Origin: Vicingaceae bacterium | GTDB lineage: Bacteria; Bacteroidota; Bacteroidia; Flavobacteriales_E; Vicingaceae | Direction: 5' to 3' | DNA length: 64,000 bases | Assembly: GCA_028245195.1 (NCBI GenBank) | Contig: JAOKCF010000007.1 | Coordinates: forward strand, 1-64,000 | In this document: positions 28,304-36,082 of the stretch, one piece after another | How positions within the stretch are numbered: the stretch's first letter is position 1 | Layout of the letters: each line of letters begins with the position of its first letter | Translations under genes and position numbers: made by a program | The notes under the pieces: model-generated | Database searches by the model: none | The model's input: only the letters and a program-made list of their open reading frames with translations | Told to the model about the DNA's origin: nothing

Positions 28304-30034
28304 TTAAAAGAAATTAATAAATCCGAAGTGAATTTTGGCAGCCCTAACATCAACTGGGTTCCCGAATTGACTGCCTACGGCATAATTAAAAGTAAATATT
28401 CCAGCTTTAGTTTCAAAGCTAACACCCGCACCAAAACCAACGGGAGTGTCGCTAAAGTATTCAATGCCGGTAGTGTTATTTTCATACAGACCATAATCTG
28501 AAAAGACAGAGAAAAAAGAATTTTGATCTAAAAGGAAACGGTATTCTAGTGTGAAAATAGAATAGGTTGAAGCACTAATTGACTCTTCATCAAAACCGCG
28601 TAGTGTTCTTAATCCACCAATTCTCATTAACTCATTCGCGTAAAGTCTTTCTGAATAGATAGAGGCACTTCTGTTGGCTATCTTGATAGTACTTCTTTGT
28701 GCGATGGGGATAAAATATTCAAGCAATACACCACCTTTAAATTGGTTGGTTTTTAATTGGATGGAATCATAAAGCTTTGGTTTATTTTGTTCTAGAATTC
28801 GAATTTTTTTGAGCTCTTTTCGTCCTGCAGAGAAGTTTAGGTTGATTAATAATCCATTTGTAGGGTTGTATTTATAATTTGTTTTATTTCTAACATACGC
28901 CATTCCAAAAGAATTGACACTCACGTCTCCTAATTCAGGAAGTTGAATCGCTTCAGCAAAACTCTTTCTTGAAAGCAAGTTTGAAGTTTTATTTTCAACA
29001 AACAAACTGACAAAGTCACCTCTTTCAAGCAGGTAGTTTATACCAACTTTGGTTTCTAAATCTAAAAAGGTAGTATCTCTTTTAAAAAGATTAAAGTCTA
29101 AAGCCACTCCAAAAGGAGTTTTGAAGAGATAAGGGTAGATGATGTCGACATTTAAGTCTTGACTGTTACCCTTTAGTTTCCGCCAATTTAATCCAAAGGT
29201 TTCACCTCTTTTTATACCATTAATCAAGTTCAAATCTACATCCCCCGTCAATTCAATCTTGCCTGTGGTTTCATTGGTCAATAATCCAAGAACGCCATCA
29301 AACCTGCTGGCTTTCTTTTGGTCTAATTGTAGCACAACCTTTATACCTTCTTCAAAAAACTGAATTTCAGGCTTCGCTGACACGGTAACAAAAGGAATTT
29401 CGTGTATTCTGTCTTCGATTGAAGCTATTTTATTTTCTTGATATAATTCACCTTCGTACAAACCGAGGTAATTTAGAAGATACGTTTTTCCAATTTGAGA
29501 GTTGCCTATTACCAGGACACTATCGATTTTATAAAAGGTGTTTTTTTCAAGAGATAATTGGGCAGATATTTGATGCTGACTTATGAATTCTACATCTTTT
29601 AATTGAATGGAAACAAAGGGGTAACCTCTATTTTCGTAGAATTTTATAACTTTCTCAAAAAGCTTGTTCAGTTGCTTTATATTGAAAACTTTACTTTCAA
29701 ATACGCTTGGAGCGAAGTCAATTGACTCTAAAGCTTCTTCGGGAAAATTTCCTTTTTTCAGTTGGGCCCATTGTATTTCCAAGCCCTTAGAAATACAGAG
29801 TTGATGAACCTTTTTCTTAATGCGCAAAGAATCGATTGACGCTGTTAAGTAACCCATTTTGTAGAGTTCATTTAACACACTATTTCCAATCATTTTGCTT
29901 TCAGAAGAATCTTTAACAACCGTTTTGTAATTAATCTTAAGGCCATCAATACCTGCAATAGTTAAGGAGCTATTTTGAGAATAGCTAAGAAACGCCACAA
30001 AAAAAGTAATAACAATGCTCAAGAAATACCTCAT
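28304..30034 (-). CDS. Omp85/TamA-like outer-membrane beta-barrel protein
   Basis: 576 residues from ATG 30034. A signal peptide (MRYFLSIVITFFVAFLSYSQ) is followed by POTRA-like segments to about residue 230 and a 16-strand-type barrel. The barrel contains the hallmark turn LRTLRGFDEESI, corresponding to the conserved barrel-interior arginine loop of Omp85 proteins, and ends in a terminal strand closing with F (FGFINFF). The length is shorter than BamA and close to TamA or FhaC-like proteins. It could insert or secrete a partner protein or lipid. It lies 20 bases after ung and 10 bases before rmuC, inside the same operon. Confidence 0.75.
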   Translation of the reverse strand: MRYFLSIVITFFVAFLSYSQNSSLTIAGIDGLKINYKTVVKDSSESKMIGNSVLNELYKMGYLTASIDSLRIKKKVHQLCISKGLEIQWAQLKKGNFPEEALESIDFAPSVFESKVFNIKQLNKLFEKVIKFYENRGYPFVSIQLKDVEFISQHQISAQLSLEKNTFYKIDSVLVIGNSQIGKTYLLNYLGLYEGELYQENKIASIEDRIHEIPFVTVSAKPEIQFFEEGIKVVLQLDQKKASRFDGVLGLLTNETTGKIELTGDVDLNLINGIKRGETFGLNWRKLKGNSQDLNVDIIYPYLFKTPFGVALDFNLFKRDTTFLDLETKVGINYLLERGDFVSLFVENKTSNLLSRKSFAEAIQLPELGDVSVNSFGMAYVRNKTNYKYNPTNGLLINLNFSAGRKELKKIRILEQNKPKLYDSIQLKTNQFKGGVLLEYFIPIAQRSTIKIANRSASIYSERLYANELMRIGGLRTLRGFDEESISASTYSIFTLEYRFLLDQNSFFSVFSDYGLYENNTTGIEYFSDTPVGFGAGVSFETKAGIFTFNYAVGSQFGNPVDVRAAKIHFGFINFF

Positions 30035-30054
30035 GATTATAAAACGTTCAAATC

Positions 30055-30738
30055 TTAAATTATTTCCCAATCGATCGGTTGTTTTCCTTGTGAAATTAGT
30101 ATTTCGTTAGCTTTACTAAAGTGTTTACAACCGAAAAAACCACGATAAGCTGATAAAGGAGATGGGTGTTTACTGGTTAGAATGTAATTTTTACTAGCGA
30201 TTAACTCTTTTTTCACTTCAGCTTTCGCTCCCCAAAGAAGGAAAATAATGTTCTTATTGTTTTCGCTCAAAAGCTGAATTAGGCGGTCTGTAAACTTTTC
30301 CCAGCCTCTATTTTGATGGGAAAGAGGTTCGTGAGCTCGCACTGTAAGGCAGGTATTTAGCAGTAAGACGCCTTGTTTTGCCCAATGAGATAAGTCACCG
30401 TGCATTGGCTCAGTTAAGTTTACATCGGTTTTCAATTCCTTAATGATGTTTTTTAACGAGGGAGGTAATTTAATACCTTGACTAACTGAAAAGGCCAGGC
30501 CATTTGCTTGAAAATTGTCGTGATAAGGGTCTTGACCGAGAATGACCACTTTAATTTCTTGAGGGCTTTTGTAGGCGAAGGCTGCGAATATATTCTCTTT
30601 CAGAGGGAAAATAGTTTCATTTTCATATTCCGTTTTTAGAAAAAACATTAATTCATGAAAATACTTTTCATTTAGTTCTTTTGACACTAAATGACCCCAA
30701 GTGTCGTTAAGAACTAAATTTAATGGCTTTATTTTCAT
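30055..30738 (-). CDS. ung: Uracil-DNA glycosylase, family 1
   Basis: 227 residues, normal length. The catalytic water-activating motif is GQDPYH with D70; the uracil-binding stretch is LLLNTCLTVR; and the DNA-intercalation loop is HPSPLSAYRGFFG near residue 195, with its catalytic histidine. It removes uracil from DNA. It is the first gene of the minus-strand operon running to 21793. A weak promoter (TTG-N17-TACTTTAT on the minus strand, just upstream) can be seen in the 105-base divergent region shared with the small lipoprotein gene. Confidence 0.95.
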   Translation of the reverse strand: MKIKPLNLVLNDTWGHLVSKELNEKYFHELMFFLKTEYENETIFPLKENIFAAFAYKSPQEIKVVILGQDPYHDNFQANGLAFSVSQGIKLPPSLKNIIKELKTDVNLTEPMHGDLSHWAKQGVLLLNTCLTVRAHEPLSHQNRGWEKFTDRLIQLLSENNKNIIFLLWGAKAEVKKELIASKNYILTSKHPSPLSAYRGFFGCKHFSKANEILISQGKQPIDWEII

Positions 30739-30816
30739 TGTTCTGTATAACTAGGATATGAATAAAGTATTGTTAACAAATTTCAACAAAAGAACAAAAA
30801 GCTAATTTGGTTTAGG

Positions 30817-30824
30817 TACTTTTG
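30817..30824 (+). promoter_or_regulatory. Candidate -7 element (TACTTTTG)
   Basis: A perfect TAnnTTTG match 20 bases before the ATG at 30844, in the divergent region with ung. The -33 position is A-rich without TTG. Confidence 0.4.
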
Positions 30825-30843
30825 TGGTAATTAATTATATATT

Positions 30844-30969
30844 ATGAAAAAGGTCGCAGTAGCTTTGGTAGTTGTGTTTGCAGCTTCTTTATTATTCTCT
30901 TGTAAGTCTTCTCACAGGTGCGCAGCATATAGCAATGCAGATGTTAAAACTGCTCATAAACCATCCTAA
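30844..30969 (+). CDS. Very small lipoprotein (41 residues)
   Basis: ATG 30844 to TAA 30967-30969. The peptide begins MKKVAVALVVVFAASLLFSC, with a hydrophobic core and an FSC lipobox; lipidation would leave a mature chain of about 22 residues (CKSSHRCAAYSNADVKTAHK and two more). A second cysteine sits six residues after the lipid cysteine. It has a good -7 element upstream, and its stop is only 2 bases from the TTG start of the ytxJ gene, so it is likely expressed and coupled to it. No family was recognised. Confidence 0.6.
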   Translation: MKKVAVALVVVFAASLLFSCKSSHRCAAYSNADVKTAHKPS

Positions 30970-30971
30970 TA

Positions 30972-31298
30972 TTGAATTGGTCGTATATTGAATCAGATGA
31001 AGATTTGCAGAAAGCATTGTCTTCATCAGGTAAAATAGCGCTTTTTAAGCACTCAACTCGTTGTCCTGTTAGTTCGATGGCAAAAAATAGGCTAGAAAAA
31101 TCATGGGTTGAGGCAACTAATGAAATGCCTATCTATTTTCTAGATTTAATAAAATACAGGGAGTTGAGCAATAAGATAGCACGTCAACTTGCTATAGAAC
31201 ATGCTTCACCCCAATTGATTTTAGTTGAAGAGGGAAAGTCAATTTATGACGCCTCGCACAACATGATTCAATCAAGCGAAGTGGTTAAACATATGTAA
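30972..31298 (+). CDS. ytxJ: Bacillithiol-system redox protein YtxJ-like
   Basis: 108 residues with a thioredoxin-like fold and a single active cysteine, C31, in FKHSTRCPVSSMA. This is the signature of the YtxJ (BrxC) family, which removes bacillithiol from oxidised proteins. The start must be TTG at 30972: it follows the previous stop by 2 bases, and the first ATG would delete the active site. Its presence implies that the host makes bacillithiol. The end overlaps the converging OsmC gene by 14 bases. Confidence 0.8.
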   Translation: MNWSYIESDEDLQKALSSSGKIALFKHSTRCPVSSMAKNRLEKSWVEATNEMPIYFLDLIKYRELSNKIARQLAIEHASPQLILVEEGKSIYDASHNMIQSSEVVKHM

Positions 31299-31689
31299 AT
31301 GTTATATTTTGTTCTATCTTGCTGTTAATGCTCAATGCCACCGGACACTTTCTTGCTTCCGTTTCTAAGTAATTTTTTTCAGCGTTATTCAACTCCTTAG
31401 GTAGAGAAATTTCAACTTGAATTTCTTTTATTCGTCTCGGTGTAGTGTTCATTTCCTTGAAAACACTAAAGCTTGGGTTTCCAATTTTAATGCTTTTTGT
31501 TTCTGCTCGAATAGCAATGATAGTCAGCATGCATGAGCCTAAAGCGGCTGCTACTAAATCAGTGGGAGAAAATGCTTCTCCTTTTCCATGATTGTCTAAT
31601 GGTGCGTCAGTTTGTATTTTTTCACCCGTTTGGTGGGTAAGTATATAACGCAACTCGCCAGCATACTTTCCTTTTATTTTTACTCCCAT
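31285..31689 (-). CDS. OsmC-family peroxidase or thiol-dependent protein
   Basis: 134 residues, the usual size for the YhfA/OsmC group. Two conserved cysteines are present: C53 in ALGSCMLTI and C115 in EARKCPVAL. OsmC proteins reduce organic hydroperoxides with this cysteine pair. It converges on ytxJ with a 14-base overlap of coding ends, so transcripts of the two could be antisense at their 3' tails. Both act in thiol or oxidative-stress chemistry. Confidence 0.85.
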   Translation of the reverse strand: MGVKIKGKYAGELRYILTHQTGEKIQTDAPLDNHGKGEAFSPTDLVAAALGSCMLTIIAIRAETKSIKIGNPSFSVFKEMNTTPRRIKEIQVEISLPKELNNAEKNYLETEARKCPVALSINSKIEQNITFTYV

Positions 31690-31735
31690 TTAATTTGAAA
31701 TTGTTATGCTTAAATTTGTTATTAAAGTCATTTAG

Positions 31736-32488
31736 TTGAGCAAACCAATTTACATATTAACTTCTTTAGTTGCCTTGCTTTTGAGCGTGGAGCTTTTTAG
31801 TCAAGAAACAATTTTTGAAGAGACGACCACGGTTTTTAAGACCGAACAATCTTTTGGTGTAGGAACGCATACAAATGGATTTCAGGCTACCTATAGACAT
31901 GGAAAATATTTAGATGGATTTTCAAAACGAATTTATGAAATTGAAATTGCCAATGTTAAAGATCCAAGAGAGATTAAAAGTATTTATCCTTTCGAAGAAG
32001 ATGTTAGGGGTTATATTTTTGGAAAGTTAAATTCATTTTTCATAATTCGTCCATCCATTGGTAATCAAAGAGTACTATTTCCCAAGCAATCAATTAAAGG
32101 AGTTTCAATTACTTCTCTCTTTCAATTTGGGCCTTCTATTGGCTTTGCAAAACCCGTGTATCTGAATATCATTCAAGAGGAGTCCATCACTTCTAGAATT
32201 GTATCAAAAGAACGTTATGATCCTGACAAACATAGCACGAACAATATCTATAGTAGAGCTTCTTTTTTCAATGGCTTTGAAGAGATTAAAGTGTTTCCCG
32301 GGTTGTTTGCAAAACTAGGGTTACACTTTGACTATGGTGATGAAAGAGAATTGATTAAGTCAGCAGAAGTTGGTGTAACAATTGATGCATATTATGCTAA
32401 GGTTCCTATTTTGGCATTTAATGAAGATCGACAGTTCTACCCTAATTTATACATCGCTATTTTCATTGGCAATAGAAGTGTAGACTAA
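31736..32488 (+). CDS. Exported hypothetical protein, probably outer-membrane beta-barrel
   Basis: 250 residues with a signal peptide (MSKPIYILTSLVALLLSVEL, then FSQE). The mature part has regularly alternating strand text with aromatic girdles (FGVGTHTNGFQATYRHGKYL, SLFQFGPSIGFAKPVYLNII), and the end LYIAIFIGNRSVD resembles a barrel strand. The family is not named, but similar proteins occur in Bacteroidota. The start must be TTG at 31736, because TAG is the codon immediately before it in frame and there is no ATG before the signal peptide. Confidence 0.65.
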   Translation: MSKPIYILTSLVALLLSVELFSQETIFEETTTVFKTEQSFGVGTHTNGFQATYRHGKYLDGFSKRIYEIEIANVKDPREIKSIYPFEEDVRGYIFGKLNSFFIIRPSIGNQRVLFPKQSIKGVSITSLFQFGPSIGFAKPVYLNIIQEESITSRIVSKERYDPDKHSTNNIYSRASFFNGFEEIKVFPGLFAKLGLHFDYGDERELIKSAEVGVTIDAYYAKVPILAFNEDRQFYPNLYIAIFIGNRSVD

Positions 32489-32631
32489 TTTTTTGACTTC
32501 GAGGCAACAAAATTGACGTTCCGTTGTCTACAGACTAACAAATAATAATATTTCAACGTTAGTCCACACGCTTATGATATTATTCATAAATTGTGAAACC
32601 TAACTGTAGTTTAATTTAAATACATATCATT

Positions 32632-35600
32632 ATGAATATCAGAAAGATTACTCTTTTGGCCGCGTCATGTCTTAGTGCTGTTACAGGTGTTTTTTTACTT
32701 AATTCTTCTCCTCAAGTGCAGTATTTTCCTAGAGAATCTAGTGCTTTTCAAATCCAGAGTGAAATCCATTCTGGATATGTTGAGTATATGAATGCAATTA
32801 GAAGCAATAGAGAGACCGGTACTGTTTCAGCTGCAGAAGTTAGTGCAGCAATGAAACAGGCGTCTAAATTAAGAAGCGGGAATAAGACACTTAATTTATC
32901 TTGGAACTTTAAAGGTCCAGATAATGTTGGTGGAAGAACTAGAGCAATTGTTATTGATAATGCTGACACAAATCATCTATACGCTGGTGGAGTTTCAGGT
33001 GGTGTATGGGAATCTTTCGATGCCGGTTTATCATGGAGTGCTTACGATAATAATTTTATGATTCAGAATGTTGCAGCAATGGCTCAGGCACCAAACGGTG
33101 ATGTTTACGTGGCGACAGGTCCTTATTTTGACGGTGTTAGTAATAGGAAAGCAATGGGTTCTGACTTTGTAGGGAACGGTCTTTGGAAGTTAACAGGGAA
33201 TGGAAATTCCGATTTAATTGTTGGTCCTAGTGTTGAATTAAACGCTGCAGCTGAATGGTCAACGATGGCCGAAATTGCAGTTGATCCAAATAACTCGCAA
33301 CGAATTTTTGTAGCAATGAACAGAGGTTTAAGAGAAACAACAGACGGCGGTTTAACATGGACTAACCCAATAGGCTTATCTAGTGCTTGCCAAGATGTGC
33401 AAATTTCTGTAGATGGGAAAATTGTCGTTTCATTCGGGAATATTGTTTATCTATCCAAAGATAATGGAGCAACATACAATGCTGTAGTATTTCCAGGTAA
33501 ATTAAGCACCAGTAGAATAGAATTAGCTATTGCTCCTTCTAACTCTAATATTATGTATGCGGCAGCTGCACCTGCTAATACATCAACATCCTGCATAGAG
33601 GGAGTTTATAGAACTTCAGATGGTGGCTCAACTTGGAAGAAGTTATTAAATACTCCCAACTACATGGGCAACTCCGTTACTTGTCAAGGCTTTTATGACA
33701 ATACCATAGCCGTTTATCCAAATGATCCTGGAAAAATAATTGTTGGGGGAGTTTCTATGTTCCAATGGAGACAAAGTTCAGTTGACCCTGCTCCTGTGCA
33801 AGGTGAATGGAAAGTTATCTCTACCACAAATGAGTTTCGTCAAAATGGGGGAAGAAATTCCTTTTACGTTCATGCAGATGTTCATCACTTTAAATTCCAC
33901 CCAAAAAATCCAAATAAATTATACATTGGATCTGATGGTGGAGTTGGATTTTCAGCTAATATGGACTCTAATTTTCCTACATATGGCCAATATAATTTAG
34001 GTTATAATGTTACCCAATTCTATGATATTGGTATTGGTCCGATGGGTCTTGTTGCCGGAGGTACTCAGGACAACGGCACACAGTTAGTAGGGTTGAACTT
34101 TAATACCGGAAAGAGTGCTGTTGAAGTAAGAGGTGGAGATGGATTTGATACAGAGCTATTTACTATTAATCCAGAATTGGGGATCGCTTCTCTTTATTAT
34201 GGTGGTATAACAAGACTTCAAGGTATCGGATCTACGTTGAGTTCCTCGACCTTTAACAATTCAGGCATTTTTAGTGGGACTTTAGCTGCTCTTTGCAATA
34301 GCACAACGTCTTTTGACCAATGTTCTCAGGTTTTTTATACTACTGTTGCTAAGTGGGAGTCTTTTAATCATACTGCAACCAAAGATTCGGTAATAGTTAG
34401 AGAGACTAGAACATCTTTACCGCCATTAGAAGCAAATACTGTTGTTGATTACGTTAGTAAGAACAATAAGTTGCCTCTACAGGCTTCGTTAACAGGAACA
34501 ACTTTTCCGGCAGATACTACTTCTATAGATCCTATTAATTTACAAGACACTTTAAGTATAGCGATAGATAGCAGTCTTAACGTTGTAACTTTTATAAATG
34601 CATTTGATACTATTACGGTAAATGAAGATTCAATGACAATTGAATTCAGATATAGAGGAAAAGTTCCAGAAAGCAAAACATTCACATATGGTAATAAGGT
34701 AGATTACACCAATATATTTCATAATGACCTATCTCGAGCAGCTATTCCAAGAAGGCCATTAAGTATCAAAGTAGTTCGAGACGTTTTAAGAGGACAATCT
34801 GAAGTAGTTTATATTAATCCTCAGGTTAATTTTAACTATGAATTAGAATTCCCTGATGTTGTTCAGAGCATGGTTGCAGTGTTTAACATTAAAGGAAATT
34901 TACCATCTCAAATTAATCAAAGGCACGTATGGATTTCTAGAGATATTCAGAAGGGTAGTTCGGTAACTGAGCCTCGATGGGTAAAAGTAGCAGGAAATAA
35001 TTCATTGCCAAATCCTACACCAGACGGGACCAATAATAATCAAAATGCTACCATCTCTGCAGTTTTCTCAAATGATGGAGACAAACTGTTTTATGGAACT
35101 ACTAGTGGAGAGTTGTACCGAATTGACCACCTAAATGACATTGATGTAAGTCAGTTAGGTACAAGTTTACCAACAGATTATACAGTAGATAATACAACTC
35201 AACATCGTAGAATTGCAAATTTTGGAAACAGAGCAGTTACAGGTATTGCTATTGATCCGAATAATGATGATAATGTAATTGTAACTTTAGGTAACTATGG
35301 TTTTGCAGAATATGTGCAGCGCTCAACGAACGCTACTGCTGCAAGCGGTGTTCAATTTGTTCAAATATCAGGTCAAGGAAATGGTAAGTTACCAAATACA
35401 CCGGTTTATGAGGCGGTTATTGACTTTAGAGATAATAATAAAGTTATTATTGGAACTGAGCTTGGTGTTTTTGCTAGTGATAATGCATTTACCTCAGCAT
35501 CGGATGTTACGTGGACAGAAGAAAATATTGGCCTAGGAAGAGCTCCTGTTATGTCAATTAAACAAATGACGTTTGGTTGGAATGATGGAGCTATTAATCA

Positions 35601-35958
35601 AGGGAAGGTTTACATTGGAACTCATGGTCGAGGAATTTTTGAATCCGGACAATTGGTTGGAGTTTCAGAAAATATACCGGAGAATAAACCGACCAAACAA
35701 GGTAAAAATAACTTAACAATATATCCAAACCCTGCAGTTGATGAGTTGAGTATTAAGTTTGAAGGTATTTCTAAAGGATTAGTAAATGTTCAGATATTTA
35801 ACCTAAGTGGACAGTTGGTAAAAGAGGTTCAACCAACCAATATTATTAATGGAGTTAATACTATGAATATATATGTGGAGGAATTATCACAAGGAACCTA
35901 CATTATTAGGACTATAATGAATGGAGTTCCAACAACTGGAAAGTTCATTAAACGATAA
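32632..35958 (+). CDS. Giant T9SS-secreted BNR/sortilin-type beta-propeller protein
   Basis: 1108 residues. A signal peptide (MNIRKITLLAASCLSAVTGV) is followed by a propeller region with Asp-box motifs (RTSDGGSTWKKL, RETTDGGLTWTN). Residues 570-760 insert a Ser/Thr-rich, strand-rich domain between propeller parts. The C-terminal 80 residues are a type A T9SS sorting domain (LTIYPNPAVDELSIKF, ending GKFIKR). The protein is therefore surface-attached or secreted. It is a distant paralogue of the protein encoded at 2880, which lacks the sorting domain. A perfect intrinsic terminator follows. Carbohydrate or protein binding is a reasonable guess. Confidence 0.8.
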   Translation: MNIRKITLLAASCLSAVTGVFLLNSSPQVQYFPRESSAFQIQSEIHSGYVEYMNAIRSNRETGTVSAAEVSAAMKQASKLRSGNKTLNLSWNFKGPDNVGGRTRAIVIDNADTNHLYAGGVSGGVWESFDAGLSWSAYDNNFMIQNVAAMAQAPNGDVYVATGPYFDGVSNRKAMGSDFVGNGLWKLTGNGNSDLIVGPSVELNAAAEWSTMAEIAVDPNNSQRIFVAMNRGLRETTDGGLTWTNPIGLSSACQDVQISVDGKIVVSFGNIVYLSKDNGATYNAVVFPGKLSTSRIELAIAPSNSNIMYAAAAPANTSTSCIEGVYRTSDGGSTWKKLLNTPNYMGNSVTCQGFYDNTIAVYPNDPGKIIVGGVSMFQWRQSSVDPAPVQGEWKVISTTNEFRQNGGRNSFYVHADVHHFKFHPKNPNKLYIGSDGGVGFSANMDSNFPTYGQYNLGYNVTQFYDIGIGPMGLVAGGTQDNGTQLVGLNFNTGKSAVEVRGGDGFDTELFTINPELGIASLYYGGITRLQGIGSTLSSSTFNNSGIFSGTLAALCNSTTSFDQCSQVFYTTVAKWESFNHTATKDSVIVRETRTSLPPLEANTVVDYVSKNNKLPLQASLTGTTFPADTTSIDPINLQDTLSIAIDSSLNVVTFINAFDTITVNEDSMTIEFRYRGKVPESKTFTYGNKVDYTNIFHNDLSRAAIPRRPLSIKVVRDVLRGQSEVVYINPQVNFNYELEFPDVVQSMVAVFNIKGNLPSQINQRHVWISRDIQKGSSVTEPRWVKVAGNNSLPNPTPDGTNNNQNATISAVFSNDGDKLFYGTTSGELYRIDHLNDIDVSQLGTSLPTDYTVDNTTQHRRIANFGNRAVTGIAIDPNNDDNVIVTLGNYGFAEYVQRSTNATAASGVQFVQISGQGNGKLPNTPVYEAVIDFRDNNKVIIGTELGVFASDNAFTSASDVTWTEENIGLGRAPVMSIKQMTFGWNDGAINQGKVYIGTHGRGIFESGQLVGVSENIPENKPTKQGKNNLTIYPNPAVDELSIKFEGISKGLVNVQIFNLSGQLVKEVQPTNIINGVNTMNIYVEELSQGTYIIRTIMNGVPTTGKFIKR

Positions 35959-35977
35959 TGAGTATTTCAATAAATGT

Positions 35978-36010
35978 AAAAGGGACTGTTGAAAAACAGT
36001 CCCTTTTTTT
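35978..36010 (+). terminator. Intrinsic terminator
   Basis: GGGACTGTT and AACAGTCCC pair around a GAAA loop, preceded by A residues and followed by seven T residues. It lies 20 bases after the T9SS propeller gene and isolates it from carB. Confidence 0.9.
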
Positions 36011-36082
36011 GTATAAAAAAATTAAAATACGCTTCTGCATTATTGAAGGTAATATTATCTTCGCATTCCAAAAACTACACCC

